From assembly GCA_964030785.1 (NCBI GenBank), contig OZ034972.1, positions 53,190,538 to 53,254,537 of the forward strand: DNA of 64,000 bases, written 5' to 3'. Positions 12,463 through 24,645 of this stretch are shown one piece after another. Each line of letters starts with the position of its first letter. Position 1 is the stretch's first letter. Under the pieces are notes generated by a model, which saw only the letters and a list, made by a program, of their open reading frames with translations, was not told where the DNA came from and searched no databases. The stretch is from Siderastrea siderea. Lineage: Eukaryota > Cnidaria > Anthozoa > Scleractinia > Rhizangiidae. The position numbers and the translations under genes were made by a program.

Positions 12463-15400
12463 GTGCGTATCAAGGAGTGTGTTTGAACAATCATTTGGGA
12501 TCCTTTCTGACACCCTTTCTTGGAGGATGATGATTCTGAAAGAGCCCCTGGGATTTTTTTCCTGCTGAACTGTCTTATCTATGTTTAAAATCACATCACA
12601 CATTTGTTTTAGTTGATCAATGTTTTTCTCGAGCTTTTCTTATTGTAGAACTAATTTGACGATGCTCCCTTTTGGCCCTAGGTCACAAAAGCCTTCACTG
12701 GTTCAGAAAAGACCTTAGACTCCATGATAATCCCAGTCTACGTGCGTGCGTGGCAAATAGTAGGGTGTTTTACGGTGTGTACGTCTTGGAGTACAGTGCA
12801 GAAGAAAGAAGTTCTGTTAGTCCAAACCGATGGGAATTTCTGCTCCAGTCACTTCGAGACCTTGACAAAAGCCTTTCTCAGTTTGGTTCACGCCTTTACG
12901 TAGTTAAGGGAAGACCTGTGGAGACATTTCCTCATCTTTTTAAGCAGTGGGATATTACTCGTCTGTCATTCGAGGCTGATTGTGAACCCTACTGTAAGAT
13001 CAGGGATAATGTCGTCAGTGGTCTTGCTAGAGAAGCTGGAATTGAAGTGATCAGCTGTGTTTCCCACACGCTTTACGATTCTGAAGCCTTGTTTAGGTCC
13101 ACGGGGGGAAAAACGCCACTCTTGATCGATGAGTTTAAGGAACTTGTACTGCAGCATGGACGACCGGAGATGCCTGTGAAAAGGGTGGATAGAAAGCTGT
13201 TTGGCTCATGTGTGACTCCTGTAGGAAGAGACCATAATCAGCTGTATGGGGTACCCACGCTGGAGGAGTTGGGATTCCACAAGACACATGCTACTTGCTT
13301 TGAGTTGTACCCAGGTGGAGAGGACGAGGCTTTGGTGAGACTAGAGGCAGCGTTACACGAGGTAAAGGGTTCTTCCAGTCTTTCTCTTACACGTGTAGCA
13401 CTCGGGTTAAGTAAAATTTGCTTACTGTACATGAGGTGAATATGGTAGAAAGTTAGCCAAACGCCCAATGAAATCCGTATTACTAAGCCTAGAAAGGTAA
13501 TTTGGGTCACCGGAGAAAAAGGTTTGAACACAAGGGATTTAAACGAACAGCCCTCGAATCAGGTCACCGCCGCTCTAAGGCATTTAACTATGAGGCAAGG
13601 TGGAAGCAGGCCGTGGGAATTTAATTTTATACTTGTACGTTTTGTTCATTCTCTTCCATATGTTGCGAATGGCTTGCGCAGAGCAATGTTACTATCTTGC
13701 ACTTTGTTCTTCTTGCAGATGAAGAATAACAACTTTTGTGAGCCCGCCATAACTGCTAGTTCCCTGATGCCATCAGCAAGCCACTTGAGTCCATATCTAA
13801 GGTTGGGTTGCCTGTCCCCCAGGCTGCTTTACCAGAGAATGACTGAAGAGTATATCAAGGTAAGTCATACTTTGCACCGTGACTAGCCTCACCGTTTGAG
13901 AATCTTGAAACTATCTACCACGAAAACAACTCCGAGCCTCTCAGTGAGACGTACAGTATTTTTTCCTTGATTTATTCTCTCTAGGAAGTAATGTACAACT
14001 TCCTGGGTGTCTGCAAGTGCCTTGATTATCTTATCTTTAAGCAGTGTTCATAGGAAGCTCCCCAAGTTTCTGACGAGGCTCAAACCGAAAACGTCAGTCC
14101 ACCAACTGCGAAACAGTGTCAAGACGAGGAACAAATTTCTGTCACCTCCCAGTTGTTTTTCATCCTCCAGTTCTTTAAAGAGTGGGCAACGTTTTGTGGA
14201 TGACTACATTTTTACATCTGGTAATACTAGCGGACTTTGAATTGGGTAATCAAGATAACAGAACGTTTCAAGCGGTACTTTACTTCAGTGTTGTTTGTTT
14301 CACAATAGTTTGCTAATTAAATCAGAATAATATTTTTTGTCCTGTTTGGTCCTCGGGAGGTCTTGGGAATGAAACGGCAATAATCACCTTTGCTGTAGGA
14401 AAAGTAAACAGTTCATTATTTTCTCAACAGACCAAGACGTCAAATCCACCTCTGGACCTGTACAGTAAACTATTAATGCGCGAGTTCTTCTTTGCTGTGG
14501 GAAGCCAGGTTCCCGACGCGCAAGAGATGATCAACAATCCATTGAGTCTCCAGATACCTTGGGAAGATTCTGCAGAGTATCTTGAGCGCTGGAAACAGGT
14601 CAGTTAGTTAATGCAGTCAGCTCCCTCTTAACGGACGCCTCTCTAAGACCGGCACCTAAGTAGTACAGACACCTTAAGTTGGTCCCTCCGGTAACTGATT
14701 CATTTATTTTATTGAAACTTAACTTTCTTTACGACGGACACCTCTGTAAGATCTCTACCTTTATAAAACGGACTCCCTAAATTGGTCCTTGTCGTAACTG
14801 ACTCGGTACCGTAACTGCAATTGAACTTTCTCTAACTCGTGCCCATCTCTAACACGGACAGTTATAGCTGGACCCGACTGTATCGTCTTAGAGAGAGTTA
14901 AATGTCAACCGTTCTCCAGCCGCTTAATGAAAACAAGAAACAAACAGTAACAACAAAACTAAATTCCTACAACATATCCTCCTAAAGGAAACAGTCAATC
15001 TGTTATAAGGCCTCTTGTGCTTAGATAAAAGTAGAGACGATGTATGAAACGCTTACGTAACGTAAAACATAGGCCCGCAATGCGTGCAGAACCGACGAAG
15101 TGTTGGTTCGTCTCGAAAAGAAAGCAAGCGAGGTGTGCGTGACTGCAGGTTCAATAACATTCAAGCATCTGTAACAGCAAGTTGCAGCAAAAGTGCGTAA
15201 CTGTAACTAACGCTGAAATTTGACCAACTGAAAAGGCGACCAATACCCTGGAAAGGAGGTCAACTGAATTATTTACCCTCTCCTCACCAAACATAGCTCC
15301 ACAGACTACACCCATGACCTAATGCATTCTTTACTCAAGATCATTTTTCGCTGTCTTTTGGTCGGTCTTCCTCCAAACCCTGAACAAAAAAGCCATCACG

Positions 15401-18400
15401 ATTCTCAAAACAGACGCATTTCAAAAAATGGGCGAGAAATTTCCCAGTATTAAAGTAACCACATCTTTACGATTGATCAGCATGGGCACCGTAACAGCCC
15501 AAAAGAATTGAAGTTTTCCCCACGCCTGGGAACCACGCTTTGTGCACAGTTTCCTTTAATCATGTCAAGGGCTCTTTAAGCCAAATTGTGCATGCAAATA
15601 CGAAATAAGTCATTGCTATGCTCTATCGTACAGGTTACAAGAAAGTGCATTATAGGCATTTGCCAGTGAGTTTTGACCCACTTCACCCTCGATAAATGTT
15701 TTTACTCGGCTCAGCGTGCCGTGCTAACTGGCGTAACGAAAATTGTGACAGTATTTTGCCCTTTGCGTCACCGAATGACGTAATGTTTAAAATCTGATGA
15801 CTCAGCCCACCTGTCTTATCGCTTTGAATATGTAATTTTGTTGAATTAAACTAAAAAATTAAATGTCGATATAAATTTGTCCACAACTGAACATGCTTTT
15901 ACCGAGAGTTGTGAGCGATGTATTTATATACTGTTGTGAATACGGCTCTATAAAAACATGATTATCGTTCAAGACAAGCACATCGTCAGAATCTCAACGT
16001 GCTAACCGGCGTGACGAAAATTGTGACAGTATTTTGTCTTTTGCGTTACCGAATGACGTAATGTTTCAAATCTGATGAATCAGCTCATCTGTCTTATCGC
16101 TTTGAATATTTTGTTGAACTAAAATCAAAATTTAAAGATAAATTTTGTCCACAACTGAACATGCCGTTACCGAGAGTTGTGAGCGATGTATTTATATACT
16201 GTTGTGAATATGGCACCATAAAAACAGATTATCGGTTAACGGAGAAATTAGTAAAAAAGCGAAGTCGTCGCTTTATCTCAAACACGTTAAAGCATGTCTT
16301 ATGACGTAATCGTTAAATCCGGTTTGCTCTTGCGGAGTTAGCAAGTCAGTGTCTCGAACTCTAAAATCGAACAAATCGGTTCAAAATCAAAAGTAAAGCA
16401 GAAAAATTAAAAAGACTAACTGGTATATCCTTCTGTACCGCTTATACTAACCAAGAAGATACAGCCTCGTGTAGTAATTCATTTCCCACCTGCCAATAAC
16501 CTTTCTTAACGTTGGCAGCTAGATACTTTCCAAGTATTAAACATAACTACAACAACATACACCAGAATTTTCCTCTCATAACATTTACTGAGAACGATTC
16601 TATCCTTACGATGTCTCAGCAACACTTTGGTCCCACCAGCATCAACAGTGCCACTGGACTTCACCTCCTGTTATTATCAGTCCTCCTTGCTTTCTTTCAC
16701 TAGTATTGCACAGATATTTCAGTCCAGCCAAAGCCAACACTGCTCGGCGGACGTGTACTTCTATACCTACGATACTTTTTATGTGGACCCTAGTCCTATC
16801 GTGCGTGCGTGTGTGTACTTATCGATGTCTGTGAACAACTTCTTCTCTATATGTTCAGAGGTCAGCACAAAATTATACCACAACACAGTCGAAGCAAATC
16901 TTCCACCAAGCCTCCGTCACCTTTCTTGACCTGCCAATTTAAAACGGGGACTCGTCCCCTCTTGTTCTCAGTCATCCCATCCCATCCCATCGGCCTTAGC
17001 GAAATACACACCTTATGAGCCTTACACCACGTATTTTGACCGACCACTCCAATCCACGGTTAAAAATTGACGTTTAGGCAAGCCAGCGAAATTCATGTCC
17101 CTTTGTATGTAAATTTTACGCCACAGTGGAAGCTCATTTTTGACCCTTCAACGCCCAATAGTGACCAGCATCAAATTTTTCCTCGTCATATCAGTGCATT
17201 GTGACACACGTACATGGGAAATGATCACCAAAGATAAATTTTCTTGTCCCAAACACGTTCTTCTAACCAGAACGTAACAAAATGATGAATGGATGCCAGT
17301 AGGGAGAAATTTTTTGATGACGCTGGGGCTTATCTTGCAGGGTATGACTGGCTTTCCGTGGATTGACGCGATTATGAGGCAACTACGCACCGAAGGTTGG
17401 ATTCACGATCTTGGACGCAGGGCGGTTGGTTCATTCTTGACGCGTGGATGCCTGTGGATCAACTGGGAAGAAGGATTTAAGGTCAGTTTCATTGAATGGA
17501 ATAGCCGTATTATTTGAAGTCTGGGCAACATATTGGGAGAAACAGGGAAAGTTGTTAAACCCTGGTCTGTCTCGTCCTCAATCCTCACTCTTTGATGAAT
17601 CAGCTGCGAGATGATGTAATTTGTCAGCAGTAAATAAAGTTGTTTTCGTAAGGATTAATGAGAAATAAGCTAAAACTCGCACTTTTCCAGTGTCCTTCTG
17701 GAGTGTCTGTTTTTGCTTTTTCCGACTATTCCTGTGTTGTCTCTAATTTCTGCTATCATGGTAGTAATAGGATCAGGTATCAAACCTTTTTTCTAATTTA
17801 TTTCATTTTTTTTCTTTTCTGACAGGTTTTTGACGAGCTTCAGTTGGACGCTGAGCGAAGCCTGAATTCAGGCAACTGGCTTTGGCTGTCAGGAAGTTCC
17901 TTTGTCAAAGATCACGTGCCTTGGTTGTGTCCAGTAGAGGTTGGAAAGAAGATTGATCCCACCGGTGAATACGTCAGGTATGTCAGTGTTATCTTTCTAC
18001 ATCGCTTTTGCAGGCTTGTCCCCGTATGCATTATGACACGTAAGACTACGAAGTGCTTGTCAAACGGACTCGCAAGTCCTTGCCTACAACGTTGTTCAAA
18101 ACAAAAACGCTGTTTTGATCGACAATCCAGGCCAGTAGTCATCAAACAACATTCTCTTCTTTGTGTTTCTAACGATACTCATGTCTTCGTCACCCCACGC
18201 TCTTAAGATGTTGAGCCCGTAGATCGGAGGGGGGAAGTGGGTGGTGCTAACCAGTAAAAATCCACATAAACGTCTCTTTGAGTTGTAGTGAAATTTGGAT
18301 GTTGGTAAAAGAAATCTCGAGCTGTGTGGAGGTACCTTTTGGCCAGCAATTTAGATGTCTAGAACTGAACTAGTTAGCAATAGTAAAGTAGTGATTATCA

Positions 18401-18726
18401 TAAACCGTACTGTAGAGGACTTGAAATTTTTTGTTTTTGTACCCATGATCCTGAAAAGGGCCGATCGTTACTATTTACTGTAATTTGTCCCGTTCTTTTC
18501 TCCATTGTGACTCCTTTCGTTTTTATTCAGAAAATATGTACCAGAAGTGAGAAACCTTCCCACAGAGTACATCTTTGAGCCATGGCTGGCACCTCGTGTT
18601 CTGCAGAAGTCTTGCGGCTGTGTGATTGGTGAAGATTATCCTGGCCCACTTGTTGATCACGTGCAGCAACGTATTGTTTGTGTTCAGCGTCTGCGTGACT
18701 TGGCGTTCGCTTTGACTACTAACTGA
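9842..18726 (+). CDS. Tandem-PHR cryptochrome (AnthoCRY-type), 5' incomplete
   Basis: Flavin-binding cryptochrome with two complete PHRs in one reading frame. Coding exons: 9842-10539, 10634-10774, 11015-11182, 11302-11442, 11590-11741, 12269-12462 (PHR-1); 12682-13361, 13719-13859, 14431-14598, 17341-17481, 17826-17977, 18531-18726 (PHR-2). They sum to 990 codons after the split first codon. All borders are GT/AG and phases agree. Exons 2-5 of both units have equal lengths (141, 168, 141, 152 nt), as expected after intragenic duplication. PHR-2 has no start codon of its own; the PHR-1 terminal exon ends in phase 1 and the PHR-2 first exon needs exactly one base. Anthozoan CRYs with tandemly duplicated core domains are known (AnthoCRY class), so the architecture is expected for this clade. 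Stop 18724-18726; there is no C-terminal tail. The first exon with the ATG was not located. Confidence 0.88.
11853..12128 (-). repeat. CRY-intron repeat, inverted copy
   Basis: This stretch of the intron before the PHR-1 terminal exon is the reverse complement of the two repeats at 15716-16240. Shared blocks include gcgataag, gctgagtcatcag, aacattacgtca and ttcgtcacgcc. It sits in a different intron and orientation from the other copies, so it moved as a repeat and is not simply a by-product of the PHR duplication. Confidence 0.65.
14614..14908. repeat. Degenerate Tc1/mariner-like relic
   Basis: It begins cagtcagctccctcttaacg and contains several degenerate copies of 'gacacctctctaagac'-type text, ending near gagagagttaaatgtc. 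Similar text occurs at 41468-41538 and 52747-52790 in this window, so it is a dispersed repeat. Assignment to mariner-like MITEs is by general resemblance only. Confidence 0.4.
15716..16240 (+). repeat. Two tandem copies of the CRY-intron repeat
   Basis: Two ~240-bp copies (starting near 15716 and 15996) follow each other. Both contain gtgacagtattttg, gaatgacgtaatgttt, tctgatga(c/a)tcagc, tgtcttatcgctttgaata, tccacaactgaacatg and gagttgtgagcgatgta. The conserved core pairs a CRE-like TGACGTAA with an AP-1-like TGACTCA (degraded in the second copy). A third, inverted copy lies at 11853-12128. The element family is not recognised. Confidence 0.75.
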
Positions 18727-20490
18727 TTCATTTAAGTGCTTGATGCTCTTCTAAATGATATTATTACGTAGACATTTACATCACCTTAATCGACTTAGTA
18801 TTAGAAAATATATATATCGACTTAGTATTAGAAAATACGTATATTTAGTGAAAGAAACCAAGACGGCCAGCTTATGCGATGTGGTAGGAGGCTCTAAGTA
18901 AGTTGATGGTTACAGTAGTACGGGTAAAGGTAACATGAGTCATTCAGTATCACAACACAATTCAGCGATAATCATTTCGATGTCACTTTAGAGCTGTTTT
19001 TAACTGAGTGTACCAAAACCCTAACTCTAACCCTGACGAATCGCAACAGTCGCAGACAAAACCACAGACTATTCAAAACTTAGAGCAGTTACATGTAATC
19101 TGCGTCAAGCACAGAAAAAGGCGTTTGAGCAAGTCACAATTGGTTTGGCTTTTAATTCTGAATGGTTAAGAAAGTGGCGCGAGTTCCCATAACCAGTAAC
19201 AGAGGGAAGTAAAGCAAAACCAAGGGAAACAAATTACTTGCGACACTCAGTTGAAAGGCACTCGTAAATAAATAAGCGTAGTTACAGGCGTTTTAACATA
19301 CGATCGTTTCATCTTGTCTCAAAGTGTAATTGCATTTCTTATGAAATATTTTGCCAAATAAATGCATCACAAGTACTATTAGCATAAGTCCTTTTGTTAG
19401 TCTATATATCTGTAGCAACGGTGTGCAAAGATTTAGTGTGAAGTATTAGGCAAGTGTAAAACAATGTAAACGTGATAAAGAGTGTGTAAAGTAATAAATG
19501 GTCTAAATTAATGGTGAGATGTAAATCGTTGATTTCTCGTTGGAACTTACTTAGCGGTACTTCTTGGCGGTTCTGATTTGTCTGTTCTGCCAGGTTTTCG
19601 TTATGAAGAGAAAAAAAAGGTCATTTGTTCACTTTGTAATCTACATAGCGAAATTTACATTGGCATAATTCCTGTTTCGAGTAGTATGTGAAATATTGGG
19701 AAACGAATAGCGGCGCAGGAACGTATTGCTGAACAACTGTAATTTGAGTTGACGTTTATTCTGTTAAATCAAAACAAATGTATGTGAACTGCAGATTAGA
19801 CGATGTTCGTGAAAGTAACCAACGCCAAGTGGAAATGTGGAGATTATCAGAATTCGAGGGTAGCTACCAATCAAGGATACAAGTGAATTTGAGTTGGTTT
19901 CCTTATCGTCGAATTGTGATTGGATAGTGGTTCTCCACGGAAGTATTCAAATCAGCTAAAAGTGGTGATACTTTGGCGATTCGCACTGCAACATCAAGTG
20001 GGCAAGTTTTGCGCCCCGGCTGATACGCCAACAACTGAGCTATCAATCGAGGAGGTGTTCAGTGGCAAGTTCAGTTCATAATGGTGAAATTAAAGATCTT
20101 CGTCCTTCTCCCCACCTCCCTGTTGAAGGTATCGCACAACTCTTTAGAACGTCCAGTTTCACTGGCCCTTGTTATCACGCATTTCTATTGTTTTGAGGGC
20201 TAGTCGTCATTGTCCCGTGTTTTATCCCTAGCTTACTGTTTTCTCAGCCAATTCTTGGCCTTCTGGACTTGCCAGGTTGGCGACATAAAATCCTCTTTAT
20301 AAGCCCTACCGTATAGACGTCCGCGTTCACTCCTCAGCCTTATTCCTTGTCATGAAGCTACTATTCACTATTGCAATCTTAGAAGTCAAGAGTTTCTATG
20401 TACAGAGTGTAGGGACGAGGGTATCACTCCCAAAAATGGCCATCGAAACGCAAAAACTTTCAAAATAACGAGAAGCAATAGATTTTACTG
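18727..20490. other. 3' flank of cryptochrome, no gene
   Basis: AATAAA signals that could end the CRY transcript occur near 19264, 19357 and 19492. A short duplicated stretch (tcgacttagtattagaaaat) lies at about 18790-18837, and three degenerate telomere-like units (ccctaactctaaccctga) near 19019. Nothing else with coding character was seen. Confidence 0.4.
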
Positions 20491-20499
20491 TCTTCACAC

Positions 20500-21067
20500 T
20501 TGAGTGTTTTATAGCTTTTATCCACTAGATTCACTTACGTTTGAAGAATCTTGTTACTCAGACCTAGCCTGCCTGCGTTAAAAATTTACTGGCACCTAAA
20601 CACATTGTGACATATTTTACAAGCAATTTGAGAATTATGATTTGCGTAGTATGATTTCCCTATACCTAGATTTAACACTGTAAACTATGGTAAACATAGC
20701 ATAAGATGTTTAGGTCCCTATCTCTGGGGAAAAATGGACAAAGACCTTCGCAACAAAACAAGCCTTCATGAATTTAAAAAAGCAGTTCGGGCCATTAACC
20801 TTACAGATGTTTTGGACGGAAGATGCAGCTGCTAAGCTTGCTCAACATAATTATAATACAACTAATTTAGGTAATCTTGAACTTATTTTTTTAACTAATC
20901 AGACCTATAAAATATATTTAAATTGTTAATTACCTATTTATATATCTATTTTATATAATATTAATATTTTATATTTTATATTTGTATTTGCTAGTGTCCC
21001 CAATTAGCTATCCATAGCTAAATACCCCTGACACTTCAATAAAGTTTATGTATGTATGTATGTATGT
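20500..21067 (+). mobile_element. 3' end of a non-LTR retrotransposon
   Basis: A decayed reading frame near 20728-20835 gives WGKMDKDLRNKTSLHEFKK, typical of the extreme C-terminus of CR1/L2/RTE-type reverse transcriptases. It is followed by an AT-rich 3' UTR and ends in AATAAAG and a (TATG)n tail (21045-21067), the short-repeat tail seen in such LINEs. It is 5'-truncated, the usual outcome of target-primed reverse transcription. Confidence 0.6.
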
Positions 21068-21295
21068 AGAAGCACTTCCACAGGCTTTTTCCGCCCGTTC
21101 TTTGGCGGCGTGCAAACTGGGGCGAGCGCAATAAAATGGAAAGACTTTTTTGTGCTCGCCCCAATTTTCGCACGGCCAAATAAACGAAAAGTGCTTCAAA
21201 CTGTCCTTCAAACTTGCAGAAAGCCCTACGGAAACCCTTGCTACGTGGGGTAACTCAGACCAAAACACGTTGAAATCTTTTCAATTTATATTTAA

Positions 21296-22198
21296 GGTGA
21301 GACGATCGAAATAAACGACGCGCTCTATGCCTCTCTAAAAACTCTATTTATCGAGGAATAATACACCAAAGGGTGTATCGACCAAACATCGTCAATGCAC
21401 CCCCTAGCCAATGTGTAAATTCTTCAAATTCTCATCAAATGCAAAGAAATTTGCATAGCGCTACTGTGGAAATCAGATAACGACAAAGCCGTATACAGAA
21501 CAGAGTTTCGATAGTGCATCACTTTCAAAAAATATATTGTCCAAACCAAGACCGCCCCAGCAAAGTAAAATAGTGCAAAGTATGTGTAAAAGATTCAGTT
21601 TCATGTTCCGGTAGTTTTATTCAAACCATCCTGTTAGTTTTCATATAATTCAGAAAAACGTGAATTTGGCGACTTCGTTCTATTTTGGTGCAGAAAGTGA
21701 GTTTATAATAGCCGCCCAAACTTTTTCGCCGTTGCAGACAGCCAAATGCGGTTTGGAACTAACTATAACGATACATTGAACTTACTTTATCTGGAGTTAT
21801 TACCCTTTTCAGTCAAATTTGGAAAGCGCGGGAGCTGTCCAAACTTTGAAGTCCGTCTGGGGTTGTTATTTTGACGTTCAAATTGTGTCTGGATTTCTGT
21901 TTCTACGATTTTGCGGAAACTTGAAGAGTCAGAAGGTAAGAAGGTAAGATGTTAGTATAAGCTAATTCTAGAAGTTTAAACCAAATCGTAGCGCTCAGTT
22001 TTGTTAGAATAGCAATTTTATCAAAAAAGTACTGTTCAATAAAAGTAAAATCACCCCAAATTAACGAAAAGTACATCTACGTGTTGGCATGCGTATTATT
22101 TCTCGATGAATTGGGTGTAAAATGCGAAAGTTTCAAGGCAATCGAGTAAGAAATGACGATGTTGTTAGAGTTTTCAGAGAGGCATAGAGCGCGTCCCC
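21296..22198. mobile_element. TTAA-flanked DNA element
   Basis: The ends are inverted: gacgcgctctatgcctctct on the left (about 21327-21346) matches agagaggcatagagcgcgtc on the right (about 22176-22195), with an extra ~20 bp at the left tip. TTAA flanks both sides (21292-21295 and 22199-22202). Coding capacity is absent, so it is a non-autonomous piggyBac- or Kolobok-type element distinct from the 8745/33160 family. Confidence 0.7.
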
Positions 22199-22202
22199 TT
22201 AA

Positions 22203-24095
22203 GCCCGGAGCTGTTGACGTATTTTTAAATATTTAGTAACGCAACGAGAACTTAACAAACTTCTGACCATAACAATTGAATAAGAAAATGGTGGACCTTG
22301 CAGATCAAGAAATTATGGAAAAACTAAGATGGCATACAAGATGCGTAAATTTGCAGAGACAACCGCTTGTCAGATGTACTTTTTCTCGAATAAATCCTGT
22401 ACTCGTGACCAAGGCGTTTTTTGTTTCGAAATAAACTTTCAGTTTATGAGTCTAAAAAGAATTGGGATCTGATCAGAAAAGGGGGTACTGGGTGTCTTAG
22501 TGAGTCGTGATTCGCCACATATTTCGGCTGTTTTCTTCCTCATGAAACGTGATTTCCTAAATAGCCATGGGCCAAAAACTTCCATAATTACTACCCGTGA
22601 AGTAAGCATTAAACTTTTTTAAAAGCAAATTCTCAAATTTCATTTCCTTTCACGACGAATGAGTCAAATAAATATATTTTTGTATCCTGCAAGCGAAATG
22701 TCTGATTGAGATGACTGTTTTATTTTCTGCGAAACGTGATCTGCACTCTTCCCTCCCGTCCCCCCTTTTCATACGCCACTGTTACGTACTTGAAACGGTA
22801 CAATCGCCTAAAATGGAGATGGGGGACCCCACGGTATTAGTGAGCACGGTCGTAATCAGCCAACGAGATAATCAGACATACATGACGATATAACAAATTT
22901 CAATCAAGAAGGAGCGAAATTTCTACAGTAAATTGCATCTATAATAACAGCAAAAGCATTTGCGACTTTTTCTCATTACAGTCTATATTTATTTACAATC
23001 TCGTCAATGTGGCGATTTCACATACTTTACAAACAGCAACACTGGGTCAAACGTTGCAAAATTTAATTGTAAGGTGTCTGCTAGTAGTTCAATGGCAGCT
23101 TCAAAAATTCGTTTTGTTGTTGTTTTCAGGATATCAACGGCTAAATGCGCTCTATATTTTTGATCTTTATTAATGTTGTTTAATATAAGAAGACTTTTAT
23201 AAAAATTCTTAATGCAATTCAGCGTCTAAGGTATAAAATTCAGAGGCTTGCGGGAAGTGGCAGATCCAGACTTTCTTCATGTTTGCCCTTCGAAACTTAC
23301 TTTATTTAAACAAACTCTCCCCTAAGCAAGCCACTGAAAACGGCCTTGGCAGATTACCCTTTTTCACGTTCAGGTGCTCCTTAACCTCACAATTTGAAGC
23401 AAAAACCTATGAAATATCCGGCACTTCACAGTAAATGTACGTTCAAAACTGAACACAATGTTCACACATTTATTGGTATTTAACTTGAAATTAAGGTAAG
23501 CCTACGTGTTTACCTTAAGTTTAGAATTATTCAAATTATCTCACCGAAGAAGACCTGTGATGAAGTTAAATTTTATACGAGTAAGGCACAATTCGATATA
23601 TAATCAGTTAAACTGAACACTGCTCGATAGTATAAGGCTTAAGGCACCAGTCCTTGTAACGGCAAAGTCAGTTGGTAAATTTATTCAAGGTTGTGTATCT
23701 GGACTTCGAATGACGTCAAACACAGTTTGCAGATGTTGGCAAACAGTCGCAACTTTAATACATTTACAATTGCTAATGCGAGTTTGCAGACTTTGCTGTA
23801 AGAAGGCGCCTCAGCCTATTTCCCTTTCGTAAACGGTCATTGCCATTTTTGACGGTCGATGCCATCATTGGTAGCCAAGCCTTTTGTCATGGTAGATGAA
23901 ATATATGCTCTGGATTAAGTCACAATAAGGTTACAAATACATTTTTAAACAGTCTTAGAAAGAGCAAAGTTAAAGCCCAAGTTGAATTTACGTTAAAAGT
24001 TCTGGAAAGGGCTAGGGTCTCCTATTATAGATGTATCAGTTATGAAAGACAGTTAATTATAACATATACCTTAATTTTTCGGAATTGTGGCGGAT
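22203..24095. other. Intergenic, nothing recognised
   Basis: Between the TTAA element and the SINE-like segment no exon, RNA gene or clear repeat boundary was identified. Short frames (for example 22711-22893 and 22960-23163) have no conserved features. Confidence 0.3.
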
Positions 24096-24096
24096 T

Positions 24097-24173
24097 GGCG
24101 TGGTAGTGTAGTGGTAAGGGAGAAAGATTAGCATACGAAAGGACCGGGTTCGAATCTGGGTTCTGAATGTATT
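24097..24173 (+). repeat. tRNA-derived SINE head
   Basis: A good internal Pol III A box (tagtgtagtggtaa, 24104-24117) and B box (gggttcgaatc, 24146-24156) are correctly spaced, but the would-be acceptor stem does not pair and the T stem has a mismatch. It is therefore a tRNA pseudogene or SINE head and not a functional tRNA. Confidence 0.6.
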
Positions 24174-24438
24174 TCTTTTTAGTAGAAAAACTTTCAATAA
24201 TAGTTTAAAAAAATTTTCTAAGTGTCTTAAAAATGGCAACGACCGTTTATGAAAGGGAAATTTGCGGCGCCTCAAGAGGACTCGCACAATGGCTACCGTC
24301 CCACCATGCACATCATACAGAGAATCGCATTTATAACTGAGCTTTTTGCTAGTATTATTTACATATTGTCAATACGAAATGAAGCAGAATCTGTAGTCCA
24401 GGCAACATAGTCCGGCTTCCCAGGATTTTGATGAAAGC

Positions 24439-24568
24439 TCACCACACTCTGCACCGTTTCTCGGGATTTAACTTGCTCCCCTTTGGACAGTTGTACGCCT
24501 TGGAAAATTCCTCCATGTTAGATAAAACGCCGTTTACCCTGTCAGGAATGAAATGTCACTTAATGTAT

Positions 24569-24645
<77 letters not shown>

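Larger units (their letters stand above)
12682..18726 (+). other. PHR-2 unit of the cryptochrome
   Basis: About 492 residues in six exons mirroring PHR-1. It starts [17 protein letters not shown] and carries [36 protein letters not shown] and NWLWLSG. The tryptophan triad is intact (IPW, LWINW, NWLW) and the N5-proximal residue is Asn (LNSGNW). Both repair histidine positions differ from the (6-4) photolyase HxxxH (here HDLGRR, so Asp and Arg), which points to a signalling cryptochrome rather than a repair enzyme. It ends ALTTN-stop without any extended tail, so regulation through a C-terminal extension as in plant or vertebrate CRYs is not possible here. The intron 14599-17340 is the longest of the unit and is repeat-filled. 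Confidence 0.85.

Noticed and set aside
12672..12681. Independent start of a second cryptochrome gene at 12672
   Set aside because: The frame opens with TTG and the first 10 bases are a splice acceptor (cctag); no ATG exists in this exon before the conserved FRKDLRL region.
19019..19036. Interstitial telomere repeats
   Set aside because: Only three degenerate units; too short to mean anything.
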